Assembly (NCBI RefSeq): GCF_034259205.1
Contig: NZ_CP139487.1
Coordinates: 124,001 to 188,000 of the forward strand
Direction: 5' to 3'
DNA: 64,000 nt
Source: Peredibacter starrii
GTDB lineage: Bacteria > Bdellovibrionota > Bacteriovoracia > Bacteriovoracales > Bacteriovoracaceae
Part shown: positions 29,280 through 37,860 of the stretch, piece by piece
How the letters are laid out: every line of letters begins with the position of its first letter
Position numbering within the stretch: position 1 is the first letter of the stretch
The notes under the pieces: generated by a model
The model's database searches: none
The model's input: only the letters and a program-made list of their open reading frames with translations
Told to the model about the DNA's origin: nothing
Program-made: the position numbers and the translations under genes

Positions 29280-29633
29280 ATGGTAAGAGTGAAAATCAAC
29301 CCTCAGGCACAAGCCTTAGCTACCGCTCAAAGAAACAATCCTGTAAAACCGTATCAAGACATCGCTGAAGGCATGGAAACCAGCTTCACTTCGCATATGC
29401 TGGCAGAAATGAGAAAGACTGTGCCTAAAGAGACTCCTGATTCGTCGGCAATGGAGTACTACAATTCTTTGCTGGATTACGAAAGAGCACAAACTATGGC
29501 AAAATCAGACAGTGGTCTTGGAGTGAAGAAAGTCATCCTCGATCAGATTGTGCCACAGCATATGAAACACTATTTGAAGAATGCACAGCCGGCAATTCGT
29601 CAAGGAATGACGAAGGAGAATACAAATGAGTAG
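29280..29633 (+). CDS. flgJ: FlgJ-like rod-binding protein (no muramidase domain)
   Basis: The 117-residue product matches only the N-terminal rod-capping domain of FlgJ (EGMETSFTSHMLAEMRKTVP, then YYNSLLDYERAQTMAKSDSGLGVKKVILDQI). The C-terminal peptidoglycan hydrolase domain is absent, as in many non-enteric bacteria, so another enzyme must open the wall for the rod. The start could instead be the GTG at 29289. It is separated from flgI by 110 bases containing a hairpin. Confidence 0.87.
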   Translation: MVRVKINPQAQALATAQRNNPVKPYQDIAEGMETSFTSHMLAEMRKTVPKETPDSSAMEYYNSLLDYERAQTMAKSDSGLGVKKVILDQIVPQHMKHYLKNAQPAIRQGMTKENTNE

Positions 29634-29952
29634 CATCGACACACGATCAGCCTTTTTTCCTCGTAGCAGAAGTGCTCAAGCCGAGTCTACAAAACAAAGC
29701 GGTAAAGTGGACGCTCCTCAACGTAACAGTATGGAACGTGCTACTGAACTAACAGAAAAAACTGCAACAGACGCGAAAGTTAACATCGGTGATGGTGTTA
29801 AGGATTTCGCTCGTATCAAGAAAGCTGCCATGAGTGCTCCTGAGACGGACAACTCTGAAAAGATCGCCCGTCTAAAAGCTCAAATCGCGGCCGGTTCATA
29901 CGAAATCGATTACGACGGTCTAGCTGACAAAATCCTTACATCTGAGTTTTAA
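29626..29952 (+). CDS. flgM: Anti-sigma-28 factor FlgM
   Basis: FlgM holds the flagellar sigma factor FliA inactive until the hook is complete, then is exported. The product has 108 residues with a disordered polar N-terminal half and the C-terminal sigma-binding helices (SEKIARLKAQIAAGSYEIDYDGLADKILTSEF). It overlaps the flgJ end by eight bases and precedes flgN, the usual chaperone neighbour. Confidence 0.88.
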   Translation: MSSIDTRSAFFPRSRSAQAESTKQSGKVDAPQRNSMERATELTEKTATDAKVNIGDGVKDFARIKKAAMSAPETDNSEKIARLKAQIAAGSYEIDYDGLADKILTSEF

Positions 29953-29960
29953 AAGGAACG

Positions 29961-30467
29961 ATGATGGATAATCGTCTGAACGAGAAGAAACTCTACTTCC
30001 AGCGCGTATTAGCGGTGTGGGAAGGTTTCTGCCAACTTCATAAAGAGCTTTATGACCTGACTTGCGAAGAGTACCTCACTCTCCTTGCCAGCGACATTGA
30101 TAAGCTTGAAACCATGCTTCCGCTTAAGGATGAAATCATCACTAAGATCGGTGAGCTTGAAAAAGATCGTACAGAACTTATCGAACAATTAAACAACACA
30201 GGTCTTTTCGCGACCAAGATCGTGAAGGCCAGTGACCTACTTGCTGCCTATGCTGAAATTGATGGGCAGAATGCAATCCCAGCTCTTAAAAACCTGAACT
30301 CACTTTTGATCGACATCGTTCAAAAGATTCAGGAACAAAATAAGAAGAACCAGCAGTTCTTAAATAAAGCCATGCTTTCTCTTCGTGAAATCAAACAAGG
30401 TTTCACCGGGAAGAAAACTTATTCCACGTACGGAGCAGACGGACTTACCCGTTCGCTCAATAGATAA
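29961..30467 (+). CDS. flgN: Flagellar export chaperone FlgN
   Basis: FlgN is the cytoplasmic chaperone for FlgK and FlgL. The 168-residue product is a helical coiled-coil protein (KDEIITKIGELEKDRTELIEQL, then IQEQNKKNQQFLNKAMLSL) with a short basic tail. The assignment depends partly on its place between flgM and flgK. Confidence 0.85.
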   Translation: MMDNRLNEKKLYFQRVLAVWEGFCQLHKELYDLTCEEYLTLLASDIDKLETMLPLKDEIITKIGELEKDRTELIEQLNNTGLFATKIVKASDLLAAYAEIDGQNAIPALKNLNSLLIDIVQKIQEQNKKNQQFLNKAMLSLREIKQGFTGKKTYSTYGADGLTRSLNR

Positions 30468-30484
30468 AGGTACAGGGGTCTCAT

Positions 30485-31951
30485 TTGGGTGCTGACTTAC
30501 TGAATATTGGAAAATCTGGATTGTTTACGGCGAAGTCGGCCATGTCGACGACGTCGCATAACATTGCCAATGCCAATACTGATGGATACTCCCGTCAGGA
30601 AGTAAGAATGGAGACGAGCCCAACTCTTGGCGAAGGCGATTACGTTCTTGGTACCGGGGTTGAAATCCAAAGTATCAAACGTTCGCACGATGAGCTGGTT
30701 GAGAAGAAGCTCAACAATTCAATTACCGGTCACAAATTTAATGAAGAAAGAACCCTTCAGCTTGGTCACGTAGAAGAAATCTTCAACGAGATCAACTCAG
30801 AAGGCATGAACAAGGTTTTGAACCGTTTCTTCAACTCGTTCCGTGAACTTTCTAACCAGCCGGAAAACGAAACTGTTCGTAACGTGGTTAAAGAGAACGC
30901 GAAGATCGTCGTTGGTGACTTCCACCGCATTCAGAAAAACCTGGATGACGTTCGTGCCAGCATCAATAAAAAAGTTGCTTTGACTGTAGATGAAGTGAAC
31001 CTTCTCACAAAGAGCATCGCTAAACTCAATAAAGAAATTAACATCCAGGAAGTAACGGGAAGTATGGCCAATGATCTTCGCGATCAGCGTGACCGTGCTC
31101 TAAGAACTCTTGCTGAGTTCTTCCCTATTTCAACTTACACCGACAACAAGGGCCAATTCATTGTTGGTATCGAAGGTGTGGGTTCAATCGTTTCTGGTGG
31201 TATCTCGCAAGACCTGGCCGTTGGAACAACAGTTCCAGAGGGCCAGACTTCTGCAGATAAAGGTGACATTCAGGTCTTCTTTGCCAACCGTCCGGGTGTA
31301 CCGATGACGGACAAGATCAAGGGCGGAACACTTGGTGCTCAGATCAAAACTCGTAATGATGAAATCGTGGGTCTTGAGAAACAGGTAGACGAGCTTGCTC
31401 ACGGACTTGTGCTTGCGACCAACGCCATTCACCGCCGTGGTTTCGCTAACCACCCGGTGCCTGTAGATGCTGAAGGTAATCCGATTCCAAATGCCGCTCA
31501 AAAGCAAGTAACCGGAATTAACTTCTTTAAAGAACCACTCGATCTAAAACGTGCTGCTGAGTACATCTCTATCTCAGATGAAATCGAAGCAGACGTTAAT
31601 AATATCGCCGCTGCCCTTGAGGCCAACAAGCCCGGTGATAACCGTGTGGCACTTGCGGTCTCAAAACTTCAGCACGAAAAAGTTCTCGGTGCTGGTACCA
31701 CGACTTTTGAAGAACAATATTTAAAGTCAGTTGGTAACATCGGTCTTCAGGCCGGTAAATCAAAAATTGATGAAGAGCAATCTCACGGGATCCTTGCTCA
31801 GGCGAAATCTTTCAAAGAACGTCTGGCGGGTGTGTCTCTGGATGAAGAGGCGGCGAACATGGTTCGCTACCAGAATGCTTACGAAGCTTCTGCTAAAGTT
31901 ATCAGAGCTTCAGATGAAATGTTTAAGGCTGTTTTAGGACTACTTGGATAG
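30485..31951 (+). CDS. flgK: Flagellar hook-associated protein 1 FlgK
   Basis: FlgK joins hook and filament. The product has 488 residues and starts at TTG. The N-terminal axial motif (FTAKSAMSTTSHNIANANTDGYSRQEVRM) and the C-terminal helix (EEAANMVRYQNAYEASAKVIRASDEMFKAVL) are classic. GSMANDLRDQRDRALRTLAEFF lies near residue 195. Confidence 0.98.
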   Translation: MGADLLNIGKSGLFTAKSAMSTTSHNIANANTDGYSRQEVRMETSPTLGEGDYVLGTGVEIQSIKRSHDELVEKKLNNSITGHKFNEERTLQLGHVEEIFNEINSEGMNKVLNRFFNSFRELSNQPENETVRNVVKENAKIVVGDFHRIQKNLDDVRASINKKVALTVDEVNLLTKSIAKLNKEINIQEVTGSMANDLRDQRDRALRTLAEFFPISTYTDNKGQFIVGIEGVGSIVSGGISQDLAVGTTVPEGQTSADKGDIQVFFANRPGVPMTDKIKGGTLGAQIKTRNDEIVGLEKQVDELAHGLVLATNAIHRRGFANHPVPVDAEGNPIPNAAQKQVTGINFFKEPLDLKRAAEYISISDEIEADVNNIAAALEANKPGDNRVALAVSKLQHEKVLGAGTTTFEEQYLKSVGNIGLQAGKSKIDEEQSHGILAQAKSFKERLAGVSLDEEAANMVRYQNAYEASAKVIRASDEMFKAVLGLLG

Positions 31952-31958
31952 GTAATGT

Positions 31959-32957
31959 ATGAGTAGAGTTTCAGAAAACAGTTCAGTCAGTTCCATCAAC
32001 TATGCCGTAGGTAAAACCAAGGGCAAGGTGGAAGATTTGCAACTGAAAGGTTCGACTCTTAAAAGAGTGTCGAAGCCTTCTGATGATCCCGTTGGTAACG
32101 TGGATCTACTCGCTATTCGTTCGCAAAATATCGATGCCGATCAATATCTTCGTAACTTAAACTTCGCCCAGACCCAACTCTCATTCACAGAAAACATTCT
32201 GGAAGAGATGACTGATCTTCTGGTAAAAGCAAAAGAACTATCAGTAGGACAAGCTTCGTCGATCTACTCTGCGGAAATCCGCCAGGGTGTGGCGAAAGAA
32301 ATTCACCAGATTCGTCAGCAGGTTCTCTCTCTCGCTAACAAGCGCATGGGGAACAGGTATCTCTTCGCCGGTCAGAAAGTTCTGACTCGTCCTTTCGACA
32401 TGGAAGGGAAATATCACGGCGATAAAAACAAAGTGAATATCGAGATCAATAAGGACGTTTACGTTCCGATCAATATCACGGGCCAGGAGCTTTTCTACTC
32501 TAAGATGAAAAAGCCCGCTGAGCGCTCTGATGTTGATTTAAAAATTGAATCGCCGGATCTCAATCCAGAAACTGCTGTGATGAGAAAACCAGCAAGCATT
32601 AATCCTGAGCCGCAAGAAGTGCAGGCCACCATCTTTGATGAGCTTCGCTCCCTTGAGAACGCACTCCTTACCGATAACCCGCAAGTGATCCAGGGACTCC
32701 TTGAGCGTCTGGATGACAGCATTGAGCGCGTGGTGACTTACCGTACGGAGATCGGGGCCCTAACCAACACAATTAGTAATGCCGAAGGCAATATTGAGAA
32801 AACGAAACTATTAAACGAGGCCCATAAAAGTAAGATTGAAGATGCTGATGTTACCGAACTGTTCGCGGACCTTCAAAAAGAGCAAAACGTCCTTAAGGCA
32901 ACCTATAGAGCGAGCTCAAATTTGATGAATACAAGCCTGATGGACTTCCTGAAGTAA
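31959..32957 (+). CDS. flgL: Flagellar hook-associated protein 3 FlgL
   Basis: FlgL is the second hook-filament junction protein. The product has 332 residues with a flagellin-like N-terminal helix (KRVSKPSDDPVGNVDLLAIRS), MGNRYLFAGQKVLTRPF, and the C-terminal DVTELFADLQKEQNVLKATYRASSNLM helix. It ends the flg run; csrA follows after 130 bases. Confidence 0.96.
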   Translation: MSRVSENSSVSSINYAVGKTKGKVEDLQLKGSTLKRVSKPSDDPVGNVDLLAIRSQNIDADQYLRNLNFAQTQLSFTENILEEMTDLLVKAKELSVGQASSIYSAEIRQGVAKEIHQIRQQVLSLANKRMGNRYLFAGQKVLTRPFDMEGKYHGDKNKVNIEINKDVYVPINITGQELFYSKMKKPAERSDVDLKIESPDLNPETAVMRKPASINPEPQEVQATIFDELRSLENALLTDNPQVIQGLLERLDDSIERVVTYRTEIGALTNTISNAEGNIEKTKLLNEAHKSKIEDADVTELFADLQKEQNVLKATYRASSNLMNTSLMDFLK

Positions 32958-33073
32958 GAAAATCTTACAATTTCTTAACTTTTGAGTGAAATTATCTTGC
33001 ATTTCCCCACCATTCTGTAATAAATCACACGCAACAAAACTTTATTGAGTTAGTCATATTCTTGACACGAAAG

Positions 33074-33081
33074 ACAAGGAT
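33074..33081 (+). promoter_or_regulatory. CsrA-type site on the csrA ribosome binding site
   Basis: ACAAGGAT lies 5 bases before the csrA ATG and contains the AAGGA ribosome binding site. It matches the CsrA RNA consensus core ACARGGAU at all eight positions. It predicts that CsrA represses its own translation. Confidence 0.65.
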
Positions 33082-33086
33082 CAACC

Positions 33087-33317
33087 ATGCTGGTTCTGAC
33101 AAGGAAGCTAGGAGAGAGCATTGCAATCGACGATAATATCAAGATTGTTGTGGTGCAAATAAAAGGCAAGCAAGTACGCCTGGGCATTAAAGCGCCTAAA
33201 GAAACTAAGATTCACCGCGAAGAGGTCTATCAGGCCATCCAAGATCAGAACACTGAGGCAGTTCAAGCCAGCATGTCTGACATCGCGCGCCTAGGTGAAG
33301 AGCTCAAGAAGAAATAA
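33087..33317 (+). CDS. csrA: Carbon storage regulator CsrA
   Basis: CsrA is an RNA-binding translational regulator that represses flagellin and other mRNAs. The product has 76 residues with [40 protein letters not shown], typical of the long, FliW-partnered CsrA type with an extended C terminus. It lies next to fliW, whose product binds and inhibits it. Confidence 0.98.
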   Translation: MLVLTRKLGESIAIDDNIKIVVVQIKGKQVRLGIKAPKETKIHREEVYQAIQDQNTEAVQASMSDIARLGEELKKK

Positions 33318-33404
33318 TTTTCCTCCTTGCTCATTTATTCGTTTGACTGATACCATCATAGTGCTATGGTAAGAATACCTTACCATTTCATTTTGGAGGA
33401 ATCC

Positions 33405-33956
33405 GTGAAAGTCAAAACCACTAGATTTGGGGAACTTGAAGTTAATCCAAATGATATCGTTACCTTTGCTGAAGGTCTTCTCGGTTTTGAAAATCTAAAA
33501 AAATACTTCGTTGTTGATCCAGGTGATAGCACTCTGATTCTATGGCTTCAGTCTACTGAGGATGAGAAAGTTGCATTTCCAATCATCGAACCAAAGATTT
33601 TCAAGCCAGATTATATCGCAAAACTTCTTCCAGCTGATCTGAATGGCCTTGAACTTGAGTCTCTTCAAACAGCTAAGCTTTATTCTATCTTAACGATCCC
33701 AGCGAACGTGACAGAAATGTCAGCAAACCTTAAAGCTCCAGTTGTAATCAACTCGACTAAGAAGGTTGGTAAGCAGATCGTTCTTCAGGATTCTAAGCTT
33801 TCAGTGAAGCATGAGATGTACAAAGAACTTAAAACTTTCATCGTGAACTTCTCTTCAGACGATGCTCGCCGTACTTCGTACGAGCCAAGCATTGCGCTTG
33901 AAACTGGTGACCTTAAATCGAACACAACTTCGATTTCTCGCACTCTAGAAGCTTAA
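33405..33956 (+). CDS. fliW: Flagellar assembly factor FliW
   Basis: FliW binds flagellin and CsrA in competition, so CsrA is sequestered until flagellin is exported. The product has 183 residues from the GTG at 33405, chosen because TTGGAGG lies four bases upstream and the family begins MKVKTTRFGELEV; an ATG further upstream (33366) has no such support. EGLLGFENLKKYFVVDP is the recognisable core. The C-terminal 50 residues extend beyond the usual 130-150. Confidence 0.95.
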   Translation: MKVKTTRFGELEVNPNDIVTFAEGLLGFENLKKYFVVDPGDSTLILWLQSTEDEKVAFPIIEPKIFKPDYIAKLLPADLNGLELESLQTAKLYSILTIPANVTEMSANLKAPVVINSTKKVGKQIVLQDSKLSVKHEMYKELKTFIVNFSSDDARRTSYEPSIALETGDLKSNTTSISRTLEA

Positions 33957-33980
33957 TTAGCTCACAATCAGTACTAAAAT

Positions 33981-34010
33981 AAAAAAGCCCTCGAAAGAGG
34001 GCTTTTTTTT
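33981..34010. terminator. Bidirectional terminator between fliW and the TPR gene
   Basis: AAAAAAGCCCTC (33981-33992), GAAA loop, GAGGGC (33997-34002), then eight T residues. The A run on the other side gives a T tract on the minus strand, so it can end both the convergent flagellar and TPR/bamD transcripts. Confidence 0.95.
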
Positions 34011-34019
34011 GGCTTTAAT

Positions 34020-34751
34020 TTAAAGATTAACCGTGGTTTCCGTAGCACTTCTCGAGAGAGAAATGTACATGGTGGCCTCAGGATGATTCGGCTCACGTGA
34101 AAGCACGTTCTGCCACTCAGCTTGGGCCTCAATGATGTTTCCGTTACCGTAGAAAAGAAGACCAAGAGCAATTCTTGCTGGCATATAACCAGGCTGCTCG
34201 TTCTTTAAGCGCTTAAGCTCTTCAAACGCCTTAGAAGTGAATCCTTTCTTAGTATAAGTCTTAGCAACTTTGATTCTGATTTCAAGATTATCCGGATCTA
34301 GCGTGATCGCTTTGTTGTATTCGAATAGAGCTTCGTCCACGCGGCCATATGAAGCGTACATTTCGGCCAGCTCATAGTGCTTAAGCGAGAACTTCTTATT
34401 CAGGTGAGGATCCGAAAGACCCTGTTGCTGAGTATTTTTAACCTGATTATTGGCCTTCTCGAAGATCGCCTTGGCCTCTTCGTATTTGCCGATATCGTTG
34501 TATATTACTGAAAGTGAAATCGCAGCGTCCGTGTGGTGAGGATCAAGTTCCAGCACGCGACTGAAGGCCTTAATCGCCTTCCCTAGCTCGCCTCTTACGT
34601 GAAACACGTTAGCGAGGTAGAAAAACGCTTCTGTAGCGTTTGGATTCTGTTCGATGATTTCGTTTAGAAAAAGACTGGCAGTTTTAAGATCATTTTTTTG
34701 GAAGGCATCTTTGGCTTTTTTCAATAGATCGCTAAGTTTCACATTTTCCAA
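34020..34751 (-). CDS. TPR-repeat protein
   Basis: The 243-residue soluble protein is built almost wholly of tetratricopeptide repeats (for example NATEAFFYLANVFHVRGELGKAIKAFSRVLELDP, DALFEYNKAITLDP), about six copies, with no signal peptide. It starts at TTG with GGAG six bases ahead. It is the last gene of a minus-strand run with bamD and the AI-2E-family gene. The partner it scaffolds is unknown. Confidence 0.85.
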   Translation of the reverse strand: MENVKLSDLLKKAKDAFQKNDLKTASLFLNEIIEQNPNATEAFFYLANVFHVRGELGKAIKAFSRVLELDPHHTDAAISLSVIYNDIGKYEEAKAIFEKANNQVKNTQQQGLSDPHLNKKFSLKHYELAEMYASYGRVDEALFEYNKAITLDPDNLEIRIKVAKTYTKKGFTSKAFEELKRLKNEQPGYMPARIALGLLFYGNGNIIEAQAEWQNVLSREPNHPEATMYISLSRSATETTVNL

Positions 34752-34766
34752 AGCTGTCTCCAGGTC

Positions 34767-35510
34767 TTAAAGGTGTTTCTGACATTCGTCTTTAGCTGAT
34801 TTTATTTCTTTTTGACTCTGTTTATCAATCGATGAGTAAAACTTTTCCACGTATTCTAGACATGGTTGCCACTCTTTAAGCTTGGAAGTAGCTAGAATTG
34901 TTCTCACCATTGCGTGATTTCTGGTTTTTTCGTCCTGGTGATTTTCCAGAATGTCTAAGTACCAGTAACGAGCGGCCGAGAACTCTTTAGTCTTGAAATA
35001 AAAATCGGCGATATACTGATCTTTCTCACGAAGCATGGTTTTTGCTTTCACAATTTTCTGCTCGGCCTCAGTTCGATAACTTGAGTCGCCGTACTTCTGA
35101 ATGACTTCATCGTAGTACTTCAAAGATTCAAGTGCGGGCTCGAGATCGCGGTCAATCGTATCTGGAATTTGTTTATAGTAAGATTCAGCGATCTTAAACA
35201 CCACGTATGGAATTTTCTCATGACGAGGGTGGAAATCACGGAACAACAAATAGGCCGCTGCGGATTCAATATAGTTCTCTTGAAGATACAGGATGTCCGC
35301 TTGAAGAAGTTCCGCTGGAGTGGCGTAAAACGAATAAGGGTGCTGAGTCTTAATCAAATTCAGTTTCTCAGTCGCGAGGATGTAGCGTTCAGCGCCCATA
35401 AGCTCCTCAGCTTCCTTATAAAGAATTTCTGCTTCTGTTTTGCCCTTAGGTTTGTCCGAAGAACAAGAGGCCAATAAAACGATTAGAACGATAAAAACAA
35501 TATTTCTCAT
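34767..35510 (-). CDS. bamD: Outer membrane assembly lipoprotein BamD
   Basis: BamD is the essential lipoprotein of the BAM complex that inserts outer-membrane barrels. The product has 247 residues with a lipobox (LLASC, Cys at about 16) and TPR-like helical repeats: EILYKEAEELMGAERYILATEKLNLIKTQHPYS, then ADILYLQENYIESAAAYLLFRDFHPRHEKIPYVVFKIAESYYKQIP, which matches the BamD core well. Its start overlaps the end of the upstream transporter-like gene by four bases. Confidence 0.9.
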   Translation of the reverse strand: MRNIVFIVLIVLLASCSSDKPKGKTEAEILYKEAEELMGAERYILATEKLNLIKTQHPYSFYATPAELLQADILYLQENYIESAAAYLLFRDFHPRHEKIPYVVFKIAESYYKQIPDTIDRDLEPALESLKYYDEVIQKYGDSSYRTEAEQKIVKAKTMLREKDQYIADFYFKTKEFSAARYWYLDILENHQDEKTRNHAMVRTILATSKLKEWQPCLEYVEKFYSSIDKQSQKEIKSAKDECQKHL

Positions 35511-36535
35511 AGCTGGACCGATAAATCCTTGTAGATTTCCTTAAAGAGTAACTTAAAAAACGCAATAAAGGGAATAATCACGATCATTCCCACGATTCCC
35601 CCAAGCTGAGAACCGATAATAATGCTCACAACCACCACTATCGGGTGAAGATTTACAATTTTCGACACGAGTAGCGGGAACACCAGGATCATATCAATCA
35701 GATTGGCCAATGTGTAGATCACTACCATCCCAAGCATAGATACATTCGGATCTTTTGAAAGAAGCGCGATGAAAAAAGCCGGCACAAATCCAATGACGGG
35801 ACCGATATAAGGCAAGATATTGGTCACACCTGCCACAAATCCTAAAATAAATGGATAAGGAAATCCCACAATCAATAGTCCAAGAGTCACCAATGTACCA
35901 AGAATTGTGGCCTCGATAAATTTGGCGATGATGTATTCACCAAACTTGGTGTTGAACTGAGAAAAGAGCACATAACTTTTTTCAAAGATCGGATTTGGAA
36001 TCGCCTCCAAAAGTCCCTGACTAAATTTTCGACTCTCCATAAAGAAGAACCAGAGGAAAAGAGGAACGAGAAGCATCCACTCAAACATGGCGGACAAGTA
36101 ATCAGGAATATGATTGAGAAAATCCGCACCCTGACTTTCAATCTTCGCCATGACGTAATTGACTGGATCTAATTTCAATTTAAATCCGAATTGATCAAAC
36201 ACCTTCACCTTCAAGCCAAAGACCTTGTCCTGAAGAATTTTCTGGGCCTCAGGTAACTGAGCAGAAAATTTTCCGAAGTCCGTGTCCATATTGTAGAGGG
36301 TGGCGAAGAGCGGAAAGAACATGAACGACACACCTACCAGCATGATACAGAAATAAATAAATCGCTGCTTCTTACTACCGGTGGTGAGTTTCACGGTGAA
36401 CGGCTTTGCCATGAGATATAAGATATAAGCAAAACCAAAAGGCAGAGTCAGACGGGGAAATAAAATGGCGAAGATCACCGCACCGGCAAACATCGCTAAA
36501 AATAAATAGAGTTTTATCTTTTGATTTCGTTTCAT
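35507..36535 (-). CDS. AI-2E-family (PerM/YdiK-type) membrane protein
   Basis: The 342-residue polytopic membrane protein has about seven or eight helices and the family signature near the C terminus (GFVAGVTNILPYIGPVIGFVPAFFIALL, then LANLIDMILVFPLLVSKIVNLHPIVVVVSIIIGSQLGG, IPFIAFFKLLF). The family includes exporters of varied solutes and proteins of unknown function, so no substrate is assigned. It lies in one run with the cNMP-binding gene and bamD. Confidence 0.88.
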   Translation of the reverse strand: MKRNQKIKLYLFLAMFAGAVIFAILFPRLTLPFGFAYILYLMAKPFTVKLTTGSKKQRFIYFCIMLVGVSFMFFPLFATLYNMDTDFGKFSAQLPEAQKILQDKVFGLKVKVFDQFGFKLKLDPVNYVMAKIESQGADFLNHIPDYLSAMFEWMLLVPLFLWFFFMESRKFSQGLLEAIPNPIFEKSYVLFSQFNTKFGEYIIAKFIEATILGTLVTLGLLIVGFPYPFILGFVAGVTNILPYIGPVIGFVPAFFIALLSKDPNVSMLGMVVIYTLANLIDMILVFPLLVSKIVNLHPIVVVVSIIIGSQLGGIVGMIVIIPFIAFFKLLFKEIYKDLSVQL

Positions 36536-37144
36536 CTATCCACGTTGCTCTAATTCTTTGACTTTCTTTTTAAGCATCACGATCTCACGAGTAAGTTGCC
36601 CCATGCGATTGGCCATGATGAGTGCAGTTTCACGTAGAAACTTTGCACCCAATACCGGATAAAGTTCCAGCATGCGCTCAAGGTCTGGTTTAAAGATCCC
36701 AAGGAGCACCGTATTTTCTGCCGCCACAACTGTCGCACTTCTGCGATTGAACTCTTCCAGGAGACCCATCTCACCAAAGTACTGACGTTTCTCCAGACGA
36801 ATGACAAAGTCACCCATGTCTTCAGTCTGCGTGCCAAAGTTGGCGTGAATATTGACCGAGCCGGAAAAAATAAAATAGAAACCATAACCCGAGTCACCTT
36901 GCTTGAAGATCACTTCGTTGGTCATGAATTCGCGGCGATGTAAAAACTTAGTAAAGAGTCTCACCTCATTGTCTGAGAATGAGTTAAGAACTGATACCTT
37001 CTTAAAAAAATCGTGATAGCTCTCTTTCGCCAAGAACGAGAGAGGACTTGCGTCCCAAAGATACTTAAGAATAGGAATTTCTAGACGATCACCAGTGGAT
37101 TCACCTCGAGACATTTTTTCCATGACTTCTTTTTCGTAACTCAT
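36536..37144 (-). CDS. Cyclic nucleotide-binding domain protein
   Basis: The 202-residue product has a Crp-like cNMP-binding domain (about residues 55-165: LFTKFLHRREFMTNEVIFKQ, GYGFYFIFSGSVNIH, RQYFGEMGLLEEFNRRSATVVA) followed by a short helical/coiled end with no DNA-binding domain. The cradle reads GEMGLLEEFNRRSATV where cAMP binders have GELAL...RSATV, so ligand binding is plausible. It may be a sensory or adaptor protein rather than a transcription factor. Overlaps the upstream gene by four bases. Confidence 0.87.
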   Translation of the reverse strand: MSYEKEVMEKMSRGESTGDRLEIPILKYLWDASPLSFLAKESYHDFFKKVSVLNSFSDNEVRLFTKFLHRREFMTNEVIFKQGDSGYGFYFIFSGSVNIHANFGTQTEDMGDFVIRLEKRQYFGEMGLLEEFNRRSATVVAAENTVLLGIFKPDLERMLELYPVLGAKFLRETALIMANRMGQLTREIVMLKKKVKELEQRG

Positions 37145-37782
37145 TTGAGTTCCTCTAGACCGGTATTTTTAATCCAACCCTGATAGCGAGAAGGATAAAG
37201 AATTTTTCTCCATTCACCTTGATGAGTGGCAAGCACCAAAACTCCTGCTGGCAATTCTTCACGAGTCGGAAAAATCGCTGAAGGACCGTCTTGAATTCCT
37301 TGAGGTGCACTGACAACTGCCAGGGGCCAAGAGTTGATCCAGAAATCCAAACCAACAATCAAGAGAACAAATACAGTGAGAGCAGCAAAAGCTGAAAGGG
37401 ATTTTTTCTTCAGCACACCAACCATGCCCGCGATCAAAACGAACAAAGCGAGAGTACTCAGAATTCCTTCCGAAGCAATCATCGCACCACGTACGGCGTA
37501 ATCACTCCAGGCAAGGGGCTTTTCTAATCGAGTTGTCTCCAATTCTTTTTCAACCAACTCTAGATTTTGCTCTGATTCTTTTGAAATGAAACCTTCACGC
37601 TCAGCTTGTAAAAGATGAAAGCGAGCTTTTCCAAACTCTCTCATGCCAGCATAGACAGTGCCCATGTTGTAATGCCAGAGCCCAGAGGAGATCTTAGACT
37701 TATTTGCCTCTAATGTTTTAAGGGCATTCGCATAGTCCTTCTGAACATATAGGGCCTCAACTGTTTTCAACGTGTCTTCGAT
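37141..37782 (-). CDS. TPR/SH3-like membrane protein (BatE-like)
   Basis: The product of about 213 residues has an N-terminal TPR pair (YAGMREFGKARFHLLQAEREG), two membrane helices (about residues 95-117 and 122-142 of the longest frame) and a C-terminal SH3-like domain (GVLVLATHQGEWRKILYPSRYQGWI), the plan of BatE-type proteins. The frame reaches a TTG at 37797, but that TTG overlaps the GGAGG and sits about 5 bases from the predicted transcript start. An ATC at 37782, 8 bases after GGAGG, fits better, so a rare start codon is suspected. Confidence 0.7.
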   Translation of the reverse strand: MEDTLKTVEALYVQKDYANALKTLEANKSKISSGLWHYNMGTVYAGMREFGKARFHLLQAEREGFISKESEQNLELVEKELETTRLEKPLAWSDYAVRGAMIASEGILSTLALFVLIAGMVGVLKKKSLSAFAALTVFVLLIVGLDFWINSWPLAVVSAPQGIQDGPSAIFPTREELPAGVLVLATHQGEWRKILYPSRYQGWIKNTGLEELK

Positions 37783-37808
37783 AGTAGTATCCTCCAAAAA
37801 GTCAGGGT

Positions 37809-37838
37809 ATTATCCCTTGAGCACAGGAAATAAATCAA
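37809..37838 (-). promoter_or_regulatory. Promoter for the 37.8-34.0 kb operon
   Basis: On the minus strand TTGATT (37838-37833), 18 bases, and GATAAT (37814-37809). Transcription would begin near 37802 and give a very short leader before GGAGG, leading the TPR/SH3, cNMP-binding, AI-2E-family, bamD and TPR genes. Confidence 0.6.
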
Positions 37839-37860
37839 GAAATACAGTTCGAAGGATCGA

